A stretch of DNA of 64,000 nucleotides. It comes from JAWLFY01 sp041685355. Lineage in GTDB: Bacteria > Planctomycetota > Planctomycetia > Pirellulales > Pirellulaceae. Made by a program: the position numbers and the translations under genes. This document shows positions 18,804 through 27,200 of this stretch, one piece after another; position 1 is the stretch's first letter, and each line of letters starts with the position of its first letter. The notes beneath the pieces are model-generated. The model was given only the letters and a program-made list of their open reading frames with translations. It made no database searches and was not told the origin of the DNA. Location of the stretch: assembly GCA_041685355.1 (NCBI GenBank), contig JAWLFY010000003.1, forward strand, positions 1 through 64,000, given 5' to 3'.

Positions 18804-19664
18804 CTAGTAGAGTAATTCGTGCCAACGGCCGCCGGCGATGAGCTCGGCCTTCCGCCGTGTCCACGGCTCGGACCCGCCATAGACCTTCGCGAAGACCCGG
18901 TCGATTTCGTCCCGAATCGATTCCGTTCCGGCCAAGTAGACATAGGTATGCGGTTCCAACAGCGCGCCGCGGATCGTTTCGGCGTGCGGTTCCACCGCCC
19001 CGGCCCAATCGATTTGGTCCGACCAATGTGGCCGTTCGGCGAACGCCGTGATCGCTTGAAACGTTTCCTGATCGCCGAACTGTGACAATTCGTTAAGCAC
19101 CTCGTCGTGATATAGCAGTTCCATCCCCGTGCGACCGCCATGCAGCAGGCGGATATTTCCCGAGAACTCTTCGTGATCACGGGTGATACGACGAATGAAC
19201 GCCCGAAACGGGGCGATTCCGGTCCCGGCGGCGATCAGGATCAAATCGGCAGACGGGTCCTCTGGCACACGAAAGATGTCGCCGAACGGTCCGGTCAACA
19301 CGATCACGTCGCCAACGGTCAAGTCACAGAGGTAGTGCGACGCCCGCCCCGGATAGCGCTCGCCGCTGTAGGGGTCGACGTAATCACAACGGCGAACACA
19401 CAGCTTCAGTTTCACGTCACCGGCGTCGAGGTGCTGAGGCAAGTCGGCGATGGTGTAGAGCCGAAGGTGTTCCTGCTGAGCCAACCCGGGGTCGCCCGGT
19501 ACGATCACGCCGACCGACTGTCCGGCATCGACCGCCGGGAAACCGTCAGTGACCACGAACTCCAATTCGCGGACCTCGACCGGAGACGCGTCGGGGGTGA
19601 TCCGGCGGGTCGCCTGAAGTTCCCCGCGGAACCGTCGCGACGTATCCAAGTTTTGCAGCTTCAT
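18804..19664 (-). CDS. Plant-type ferredoxin-NADP reductase-like flavoprotein
   Basis: FAD enzyme of the ferredoxin-NADP(H) reductase family, expected to move electrons between ferredoxin or flavodoxin and NADP(H). FAD-binding RLYTIA lies near residue 91. The pyrophosphate-binding LIAAGTGIAPFRAF is near 158, LLHGGRTGMELLYHDEL-like residues are near 190, VYLAGTE is near 254, and the C-terminus is an aromatic RWHELLY as in plant-type reductases. The ATG at 19664 is preferred (GGGAG upstream, one base after the preceding stop). Last gene of the Rnf operon. Its place suggests it balances NADPH, used by the convergent hydrogenase, against reduced ferredoxin from the PFOR. Confidence 0.78.
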   Translation of the reverse strand: MKLQNLDTSRRFRGELQATRRITPDASPVEVRELEFVVTDGFPAVDAGQSVGVIVPGDPGLAQQEHLRLYTIADLPQHLDAGDVKLKLCVRRCDYVDPYSGERYPGRASHYLCDLTVGDVIVLTGPFGDIFRVPEDPSADLILIAAGTGIAPFRAFIRRITRDHEEFSGNIRLLHGGRTGMELLYHDEVLNELSQFGDQETFQAITAFAERPHWSDQIDWAGAVEPHAETIRGALLEPHTYVYLAGTESIRDEIDRVFAKVYGGSEPWTRRKAELIAGGRWHELLY

Positions 19665-19665
19665 C

Positions 19666-19896
19666 TCATGCTCCCGCCTGCGTTTGGGAAGGTTCATCCG
19701 GCCTCTGCGGTTGTGGCCACTGATTCCGATCGCATCGCCGTTCTATTTCCGCGTTGCAGAACGCGGAACACCCCAGACCGCTGCCACACGCCGGTGGGTC
19801 GCCGGTGCCAAACCGTCGCCCCAGGACGCGGACTAGCACCGATCCGACGGTCAACGCCGACATCCACACGGCGACCTTCACGAACGATTCGATCAC
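19666..19896 (-). CDS. Small Cys-rich membrane protein between rnfA and the FNR-like gene
   Basis: A 76-residue reading frame that a length-based gene search easily misses, since a longer antisense-like frame covers it. The GTG start (19896) overlaps the rnfA stop (GTGA) and has GGAGG six bases upstream; its TGA lies one base before the next ATG. It has one membrane helix (about 5-27), then Arg-rich RRF, then four Cys in C-x5-C-x3-C-x7-C spacing (Cys37, 43, 47, 55) and a polar tail. The layout recalls NqrM (DUF539), the small Cys protein needed to mature the related Na+-NQR complex, but spacing differs, so the role is only a suggestion. It could insert iron between RnfA and RnfE. Confidence 0.6.
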   Translation of the reverse strand: MIESFVKVAVWMSALTVGSVLVRVLGRRFGTGDPPACGSGLGCSAFCNAEIERRCDRNQWPQPQRPDEPSQTQAGA

Positions 19897-20492
19897 GGTC
19901 CGCCTCCGATGCCGGAGAACCCCATGAAGCACAGCGAGAGGATACCGGCCAGCACCAACGTCAGTGCCGTCCCCCGGACGACGTCGGGCGGGTCGACGAG
20001 GTCCAACCGTTCCCGCAATCCCGCGATCAACAGCAGTGCCAACAGGAATCCGGTGCCGGCCCCCAGGCCGAAAGCGATCGCTTGTAGAAATCCGTATCCA
20101 CGCCCAGACTGGAACAGCACGACACCCAAGATCGCACAGTTCGTCGTCATCAACGGCAGGTAAATGCCGAGGGCGCGAAATAACGACGGGCTGGTCTTTT
20201 TGACGAAAATTTCGATCAGCTGAACCGTCGAGGCGATCACGGCGATCAGCGAAATCAGATTCAAATAGGGGGCATCGATCAGCACCAACACCCTCTGGAT
20301 CGCGAAGCCGCAAACCGTGGCGACGAGCATCACGAAGGCGACCGCCAAGCCCATCCGACCGGCCGACTTGACGTTGCCCGAGACACCTAAGAACGGACAA
20401 ATGCCGAGGAAATAAGCGAACACGAAGTTGTTCACCAGCGAAGCGTTGATAAACACGGACCAGAGCGGCTCGGGGTTGATCACGTCATCCAT
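19893..20492 (-). CDS. rnfA: Rnf complex membrane subunit RnfA
   Basis: Integral membrane subunit of the ferredoxin:NAD+ oxidoreductase (Rnf), paired with RnfE around a buried [2Fe-2S] cluster. Six hydrophobic segments are visible. The conserved NNFVFAYFLGICPFLGVS (landmarks NNFVFAYFLGICPF, about 16-29) and TTNCAILGV (about 107-115) contain the two cluster Cys. The ATG at 20492 overlaps the rnfE end by 8 bp; the longer frame with a charged leader is rejected because family members begin just before the first helix. Length 199 is normal. Confidence 0.9.
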   Translation of the reverse strand: MDDVINPEPLWSVFINASLVNNFVFAYFLGICPFLGVSGNVKSAGRMGLAVAFVMLVATVCGFAIQRVLVLIDAPYLNLISLIAVIASTVQLIEIFVKKTSPSLFRALGIYLPLMTTNCAILGVVLFQSGRGYGFLQAIAFGLGAGTGFLLALLLIAGLRERLDLVDPPDVVRGTALTLVLAGILSLCFMGFSGIGGGP

Positions 20493-21153
20493 CCGTCGTC
20501 GATGCTCCCTTTGATCGTGAACGGTCGGCCCCGCTTGGGCCGCCACCGCGACGTCCCCACCAACGGAACAGCACCAGCCAACCGGCGAGTGTGAAAAAAC
20601 CGCCCGGTGGCAACAGCATCACGGTCCAGCCCTGAAAGCCTTCGCCCAGCAGGTCGTATCCGAACAGTTGGCCGCTGCCGACCAGTTCGCGAACCATGCC
20701 CAAACCGAGCAGCGCGATCACGAAGCCGCAGCCCATGCCCGCGGCGTCGGCCACCGATCGCAGCAGCGGCTGTTGCGACGCGAACGCTTCCGCCCTCCCC
20801 AACACCAAACAGTTGACAACGATCAGCGGGAGGAAAGCCCCCAAGCTCCGGTGTAAATCGATGCTGATCGATTGGACCAAGTAATCGACGCAGGTGACGA
20901 ACGTCGCGATCACCATGATGAAGGTCACGATCCTCGCCTCGGCCGGAACCCAGTGGCGGATCAACGACACGGTCGCGCCGGAAAGGATCAAGACCGAGCC
21001 CGTCGCCAAACCCATCGCCAACGCGTTGACCGCGGTGTTGGACACCGCCAACACCGGGCACATCCCCAACACCTGGACGAGCACGGGGTTCTGCTTCCAG
21101 AGGCCGTTCACGAACGGTCCCGGATCGGACGAAACGCTCGAGTCGCGACTCAT
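20485..21153 (-). CDS. rnfE: Rnf complex membrane subunit RnfE
   Basis: Inverted-topology partner of RnfA. Conserved LWKQNPVLVQVLGMCPVLAVS (landmarks NPVLVQVLGMCP, about 22-33) and LPLIVVNCLVLGRAEAFA (VVNCLVLGRAEAF, about 111-123) carry the cluster Cys. Six hydrophobic segments are present. The ATG at 21153 overlaps the rnfG stop (ATGA), and the final codons overlap rnfA. The C-terminal 20 residues are basic and polar, a mild extension. Confidence 0.9.
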   Translation of the reverse strand: MSRDSSVSSDPGPFVNGLWKQNPVLVQVLGMCPVLAVSNTAVNALAMGLATGSVLILSGATVSLIRHWVPAEARIVTFIMVIATFVTCVDYLVQSISIDLHRSLGAFLPLIVVNCLVLGRAEAFASQQPLLRSVADAAGMGCGFVIALLGLGMVRELVGSGQLFGYDLLGEGFQGWTVMLLPPGGFFTLAGWLVLFRWWGRRGGGPSGADRSRSKGASTTDG

Positions 21154-21845
21154 CGGTCCTCCCGCGTCCGTTCGGAAAGACTCGATTCGATCCGTGGCAA
21201 CCACCGCCGGATGCTCGTGTCGATCGCTTCGGTGACCGCCCGGCTGGTCACCGTTGCCCCGGTGACGCCATCGATCTGGCCTGGCTTGCGGCTTTCGCCG
21301 GGATCACGTTTCCGACCGGCGGTGACCAGTGCGATCGGGTGTTCGAGTCCGCTACCGTCGGTCGCCGGGTGAACCGGCAACCCGCGGAACTGTTCGACGA
21401 AGGCCGGATCGGTCTCGACACGGTCGCCCAAGCCGGGGGTCTCACGGCTCTCCAGCATACGAAAACCCAAAATCGCCCGCTCGCGTGGCGAGTAACCATA
21501 GATCAGCCGGATGGTGTCCTGGTAGCCGCGTCCGGTCGCCTCGATCGCCACGCCGACCAGCGTCCCCTCTGCGTCGTAGCCGGCCAAAACCGAATCGACG
21601 GCACCCGAAGCGTCGTCCCGTCGCCGTTCGGCCTCGGGCCGCCACTCGGAGACCGCCTCCGCGCCGGGCAAAACGTCCAACGCGGCACGCGTGCGATAGG
21701 CGTCGCGATGATCCTCGATCCGTCGACTGGTTGCCTCGTGGACGACGAGAATCAGCGAACCGCAGGTGACACCGACGCCGACGACGACGGCGTAGATTCG
21801 CCAAGTGCTCGGGAACGCGGTGGGCTCCGTTCGCGGCGCACTCAT
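21150..21845 (-). CDS. rnfG: Rnf complex FMN-binding subunit RnfG
   Basis: Periplasmic-side subunit with covalently bound FMN. One N-terminal membrane helix (about 17-36) precedes a soluble FMN-binding domain; the attachment motif DGVTGATVTSRAV lies near residues 191-203, with the flavinylated Thr in GATVTS. No apbE gene, the flavin transferase that makes this bond, is present in the window. The start overlaps the rnfD stop (ATGA). Confidence 0.88.
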   Translation of the reverse strand: MSAPRTEPTAFPSTWRIYAVVVGVGVTCGSLILVVHEATSRRIEDHRDAYRTRAALDVLPGAEAVSEWRPEAERRRDDASGAVDSVLAGYDAEGTLVGVAIEATGRGYQDTIRLIYGYSPRERAILGFRMLESRETPGLGDRVETDPAFVEQFRGLPVHPATDGSGLEHPIALVTAGRKRDPGESRKPGQIDGVTGATVTSRAVTEAIDTSIRRWLPRIESSLSERTREDR

Positions 21846-22873
21846 GGAGACACGCTCCGGGCTGGTGGACCGAACGGGCGAGGCTGAACCCAGCGATCAA
21901 TTAACGGTGAGACGGCATTGCCTAACAAGATCGCGTACATCACCCCCTCGGGCATTCCCCCCCAAGCGCGAATGACCAGCACCAGCGCGCCGATCAAAAT
22001 GCCGTAGAGGACGCAGCCCAGCGACGTCATTGGCGACGCGACCATGTCGGTCGCCATGAACATCGCCCCGAGCATTAAACCGCCGGAACCGAGCATCGCG
22101 AGGGGATCGAATCGCCGGCCCTCCACGAGCGGAGTGAAGATCAGGCTCCCCATGGCGACGGTCGCCAGGATCGCCAGCGGGATTCGCCAATTCATCATCC
22201 GTCGGGCGATCAGATAGAGGCCACCGAGTAGAAGCAACCCCGCGCCGGTTTCTCCGACGCAACCCGACACCGATCCGAAATACAAATCCGCCAAGGGCGT
22301 GTCGATCCCTTCCGACTTCCACAACCCCAGCGGCGTCGCGCCGCTCATCCCGTCGGTCGCCGGCGGTCCCTGCTCAGGCCGCATGAGCGGCCAAGCGAGC
22401 GTCGACGCGGGGAGCGACGTGAAACGGTCAGGCGACGTCGAGGGCCAAGACGTCATGGCCATCGGGAACGCCGCCTGCAAAAAGGCGCGACCGACCAACG
22501 CCGGGTTAAACGGGTTGGCCCCCAAGCCGCCGAACAGCATTTTTCCGACCGCGACGGCGATGCCTCCCCCCAAGACCACCATCCATAGCGGCAGCGAAGG
22601 CGGCAACGTCATCCCGAACAACAACCCGGTGACTACCACCGACCAATCCCCGATGGTCGTCGGCCTGTTTTGCATGCGGCAGATCAGGTGCTCGGTGACC
22701 GCACAGGTGACGACCGAGACCGCCAGAACGGTCAACGCGGCGAGGCCGAAATGGTAGACCGCAAACACGCACGCCGGCAGTAACGCGAACGCGACGTTCA
22801 TCATGATCGCCTCGACGCTCGCACCGCTGTGCAAATGCGGCGAGGGGCGTAGCTGCAGGGTCCGCCTCAGCAT
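21842..22873 (-). CDS. rnfD: Rnf complex membrane subunit RnfD
   Basis: Multispanning subunit that carries FMN and is thought to form the ion path. It opens with the typical LRPSPHLHSGASVEAIMMNV (landmarks SPHLHSG and IMMNV, about 10-26). The flavin-attachment motif is DGMSGATPLG near residues 174-183. GKMLFGGLGANPFNPALVGRAFL-like residues (GGLGANPFNPA) are also typical. The ATG at 22873 lies 64 bp after the rnfC stop, and its first bases overlap the stop of a 22-codon mini-ORF. Length 343 is normal. Confidence 0.9.
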   Translation of the reverse strand: MLRRTLQLRPSPHLHSGASVEAIMMNVAFALLPACVFAVYHFGLAALTVLAVSVVTCAVTEHLICRMQNRPTTIGDWSVVVTGLLFGMTLPPSLPLWMVVLGGGIAVAVGKMLFGGLGANPFNPALVGRAFLQAAFPMAMTSWPSTSPDRFTSLPASTLAWPLMRPEQGPPATDGMSGATPLGLWKSEGIDTPLADLYFGSVSGCVGETGAGLLLLGGLYLIARRMMNWRIPLAILATVAMGSLIFTPLVEGRRFDPLAMLGSGGLMLGAMFMATDMVASPMTSLGCVLYGILIGALVLVIRAWGGMPEGVMYAILLGNAVSPLIDRWVQPRPFGPPARSVSP

Positions 22874-22935
22874 CGCCTTCGTTCCTGTTCCCGAGATTTC
22901 GTTCGTTTCCCGGCAACTCCGCAGTTCCCATCCAT
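22867..22935 (-). CDS. Possible 22-codon leader ORF between rnfC and rnfD
   Basis: The AGGAGG that ends rnfC (22941-22946) lies five bases before ATG 22935, which opens a 22-codon frame, MDGNCGVAGK... ending RRRC. Its TGA overlaps the rnfD ATG (ATGCTGA). The rnfD start itself has no obvious ribosome binding site. The short frame may therefore deliver ribosomes to rnfD by coupling. The peptide itself is basic and unremarkable. Confidence 0.35.
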   Translation of the reverse strand: MDGNCGVAGKRTKSREQERRRC

Positions 22936-22937
22936 AC

Positions 22938-24257
22938 TCACCTCCTCAATGCCGCTTTGGCGATCCGGAATTGCTGCACCAACGGAAGATGTGACGGGCA
23001 GACGTAGCTGCAGCAACCGCACTCGAAACAGTCCATCAGGTGATGCCGCTCGGCCATCGCCTGGTATTGGCCGCCTTCGGCTAACCGCGCCAAGTGCGAC
23101 GGGTTGAGAAACATCGGGCAGGCGTTGAGGCAGTCGCCACAACGGATGCAGGGATGACGCCGCTGGCGATCGATCCCCGCCGTTTCGGAGGGCCCCAACG
23201 CGATCACTCCGGTGGTCCCCTTGCCGATCGGGATGTCGAGCGACGAGACGCTCTGACCCATCATCGGGCCCCCGAGGAACACGACCTCCACGTCGTCATC
23301 CGTGCCGACCGTCTCCAGCAGAAAGCGAAGGGGCGTTCCCAGCGGCACGCGATAGTTTCCCTTCTTCCGAACGGGCGGCCCGCCGACCGTGATCACGCGA
23401 TCGACGAGACCGCTACCGGTCGCCAAACAGCGGCCGATTTCCGCGGCGCTGGCGACGTTGAAACACAGCGTGCCGACGTCGATCGGAAGTCCTCGGCTCG
23501 GCACGTGCCGGCCCAAGACCGCGGCGATCAAGATCTTCTCGGCCCCTTGCGGATACTTGACCTCCAACGTCTGCACCCGAATCGACGCCTCGTCACCGAT
23601 CGCCGACCGGATCGCGTGGGCGGCATCTGTCTTGTCCGACTCGATCGCCACCACCGCCTGTTCGGCGCCGCTGGCCTTGAGCAAATAACGGATTCCCAAG
23701 ACAACGTCCGCCGCGTGTTCGAGCATCACGCGATGATCGGTCGTCAGGTACGGTTCGCATTCGGCGCCGTTGATCATGATCACGTCGACGGGGCGCTGGC
23801 GTGCGGCCGCCAGCTTCACGTGGGTGGGGAACGCGGCGCCGCCCAGGCCGACCGCGCCGGCGTTTCGGATCGCCTCGATGACCTCGTCTCGGCTCGCGGA
23901 CGTATCGCACGACGCCCCGCCGGTGATCACCTGAGACGACGCGGGAAAGGGCTCGAGAAAGATCGCCGGCAGCATCTTCCCTTCGATCGTCGGTGCCAGC
24001 GCGATCCGCCGAACGACCCCCGTCGCTGGGGCGTGCATCGCCACCGACATCGATCCGTCCGGCTCCGCGATCGATTGGCCCCGCTGCACCCGTTGGCCCT
24101 CGACGACAAGCGGCCGCGCGGGATGGTCGGCCATCGTCGCCAGCGGGACGATCAGCACCGGCGCGAAGGGGAACTGGCGGATCGGCTGATCTCGAGTGTC
24201 ATCCTTCCCCGTGGGCGGGTGGATGCCATGGCGGAACGAACCCTTCGGGGAAAACAC
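22938..24257 (-). CDS. rnfC: Rnf complex soluble subunit RnfC
   Basis: Cytoplasmic NADH/flavin- and cluster-binding subunit that meets NAD+. N-terminal FRHGIHPP (about 8-15), GLGGAAFPTHVKL (about 137-149) and INGAECEPYLTTDHR (about 162-176) are RnfC/NuoF-like. Two C-terminal [4Fe-4S] motifs are CIRCGDCLNACPMFLNP (about 369-385) and CFECGCCSYVCPSHLPL (about 408-424). The GTG start at 24257 has AAGGAG eight bases upstream and follows the large oxidoreductase stop by 12 bp. Length 439 is normal. Confidence 0.92.
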   Translation of the reverse strand: MFSPKGSFRHGIHPPTGKDDTRDQPIRQFPFAPVLIVPLATMADHPARPLVVEGQRVQRGQSIAEPDGSMSVAMHAPATGVVRRIALAPTIEGKMLPAIFLEPFPASSQVITGGASCDTSASRDEVIEAIRNAGAVGLGGAAFPTHVKLAAARQRPVDVIMINGAECEPYLTTDHRVMLEHAADVVLGIRYLLKASGAEQAVVAIESDKTDAAHAIRSAIGDEASIRVQTLEVKYPQGAEKILIAAVLGRHVPSRGLPIDVGTLCFNVASAAEIGRCLATGSGLVDRVITVGGPPVRKKGNYRVPLGTPLRFLLETVGTDDDVEVVFLGGPMMGQSVSSLDIPIGKGTTGVIALGPSETAGIDRQRRHPCIRCGDCLNACPMFLNPSHLARLAEGGQYQAMAERHHLMDCFECGCCSYVCPSHLPLVQQFRIAKAALRR

Positions 24258-24269
24258 CGGTGCGACTCC

Positions 24270-27200
24270 TTAGTTGAACCGCCGGCCGCGCTCGATCCAC
24301 TTCTGGAGATCCTTGCCGCTCCGGTCCCGCGGCAACCCGGGGTGGATGATCTGCGCGGTGCAACGTTCGGCCGCCTTGACCAGGTCGCTGTACGGTCCGC
24401 CTTCGGGGTTCTTGATGAACGCCTTCTTGTTCGAATCGTAAGCGAAGATTTCCGGATTCGTTTTGACGCACTCGTCACACGCGGTACAGCGATCCGAATC
24501 GATCCAAGGGGCCATCCACCCGCCGTCCGCGGGAGGACCGCCGGCCGGGTCAGCGGTCCCGTTGTGCCGGTCAGACGCGGCGATCTCGCCGGTCGACGGC
24601 GACTCGCCGCCCGCGTCCGGATGGTCGGGGGCAGGCACCGAGCCGTCCAACTCGCCGAGCCATCGGGTGAACCCGGCCAACATCCTCTGGGTGATCTCCG
24701 CACGGACCTCCGTCGTGATCGCCTCCTTGCTCACCGCCGGGGAGTCGCTGCGGGCGATGCCGCGGAGCGTCGTCCAGAAATCTCGCCGGTCTTCGCAGGC
24801 CTGAACCATCGGCGGGGCGACGACCAGCCGAGTCAACTGCCGTTCGCGATCGACGCTCCAGATGTAAGCGACCCGCCCGCGGCGCTGCTCGGAGGTCAAC
24901 TCCAAAAACTCGGCCAACGGGACCATCCGATCGTTCCAGGTATCGCCGGGTGCGTTACGGAAATGTTTGCGAAATCGAGTTTCGGTGGCGGCGAAGTCGG
25001 CGAACGTCATCGGCAGCGTCATCACCCGTTCGCGTCCGCCTTCGGTATACCGCAGTTCGTACGTCGGCCAGTCCTGCTGCGGCGACGGGTTGCCTTCTAA
25101 GTCGAGTCCGGCTTCCAGTCTGGGCCCGGCGTCGGGGTCGTAGCGGAACAACGGATAGGCCCGCGACTCGACGGCCAATTTCGACTGACGGGTGCTGGAG
25201 TCGTCGCCGATCCCGTGTTCGGGTTGGCAGGGGGCGTAGAGGTTGAACAACGCCGGTCGTCGCGCCTTCAAGCCCTGAATGAATCCCTCGATCATGTGGT
25301 TCGGGTGTGCGATCGTGCCCTGCATCACGTAGGTCGTCCGGTGTGCCATGGCGATCAGCCCGATCTCTTTCCGCACCTCGTGTTTGCCCTGGCTGACTTC
25401 CCCGTGCGGGGCCATGTCCGATACCTGGCTGAAGAAACCGGCCGTGCAGGCCTGACCGCCGGTGTTCGAATAAACCTGGGTATCGAGCACGACAACCTTA
25501 ATCGGTTTGCCGGACATCATCGCCCGCGACAGGTTCTGAAAGCCGATATCGTACATCGCGCCGTCGCCGCCGACGGCGACGACCGGCGGGCACAACGACC
25601 ATTCCTCGTCGCTGAAATCTCGCCAAGTAAAACGGCGGAGGTCGACCGAATCGACACCACTTTCATCGACACCACGGACATCGGAGCGATCGGCGTCGGG
25701 GCCATCGAGCAGGCGTTTCGCCTGGCGGATCGACTTGAACCCCTCCGCCATCTTTGCCATCTGACCCTCGAACGCGCCGAGCGCCAGCGAAGCGCTGTCC
25801 TGGAACAGGTGGTTCGCCCACGGGAACGGGTACGGGTTGTACGGGTACGTACTCCCCCAGACGGAAGAACACCCGGTGGCGTTCAGCATCCCCATCGCGG
25901 CCCGCCCGCGGCCGGTCGTTCCTTCGGTGTACCGCCAACGCAACCGTTTTAATTCGCTCAGCAACTGCAGGTGCTCGGCCAACCAACGCCGGTCGAGCGG
26001 TTCCCCGCCCGTGGCCCGCTCGTAACGCTCCGCGATCCGCGAAAGCGTCAGATCTCCGCTGTCGCCTTCGGCGATCACCCCCGCGATCAACTCGGGCTGT
26101 CCCAAATCGATCTCGTGAATCAGCTTGTCTTGGAGCTGCGTTTCCAGCCGTCGGATCAGCGCGTTCAGTTCCTCCACGTGCCGCTCGACCCGCGGCCGCA
26201 TGAGCGCCTCGACCGTGGCGATGAAGAGATGCAGAATCGACTTTTCGCCACATCCCAGGCAGGCGCCGTCGCCACTGGCCAACGCCCCATAGTTCCGCTT
26301 GTCCAACAGCAGCGTGTGCAGCGCCCCGATCGCGTCCTCGATGTTTTGGATGCGGAGGAACCGCTCGGGCGTGTTCGGCAAGTCGCGCCACAAGTCCCAG
26401 TGGTCTCGCAACCGGGTAACCGAATCGGCGTCCTGATCGACCGGCCGCAACGCGTCGTCGTTGCAAACCTCGACACACTCCATGCAACCCTTGCAGGTGT
26501 ACGGGTTGACGGTGATGCTCAGCAGTCCGCCGCTACCGGCGGTCTGACCCTCGGGGGCGGTGAAGTAGGGGGTGGACACGCCGAACTTGAAATCCCCCAA
26601 ACACTCGGTGAATCCTTCAAACTGCTCGGCCAACGCTCCTCGCGTCTCCTCAGGGTCCCACCGCTTCACGGTGTCGGTGATCGCCTGCCGCAGAAGTTCG
26701 GTAGTGTCGGCTTCCGGTCCGGCGCTGCCGAGCAGTTGTCGGTAGCTCGGTTCGAGGCGACGAACGGCGCGGCGGAGCAAATCGGCCGGCTTCCCTTGTT
26801 TCTCGCAGCGACGGATCACGGTGTCGAAAACGGCTGACAGCTCGCTGACCAACCCCGGGATCGCGGTGTCGGGGCAAGCCGTGTAGCAGTTGCCACACGC
26901 GGTGCAGTTTTCGGGGATCCATCGAGGGTACTGGAAGCGGATCGGCGTCATGTCGCGAAACAGGGTGGTCACCGCCGGCATCGTTCCCGAACCGATGAAC
27001 GGGTCGGCCAAGTTCTCGTTCCCCCGGCCGCTGGCATAAAGCGATCCGGTCTGTTCCCAGAACCGGTGGATGTCGCTGAGGGGGGATTGGCTCTGTGGCT
27101 GGTCCCCGAGCAGGATCGGCAGGGGCGGCTCGTCACCCCGCGTCGCCGTGGCGTCGGCCTTCTCCGGGGCCTCCAAATGGCGATAGTCGATCGGCCGAAT

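Noticed and set aside
18790..18810. Shared terminator between hypE and the FNR-like gene
   Set aside because: Only 8 bp separate the stops and no hairpin with a T-run can be drawn there.
23094..25100. 668-codon plus-strand frame across rnfC and the PFOR gene
   Set aside because: Antisense to two clearly functional genes, spans their boundary, and the product is Arg/His-rich without motifs.
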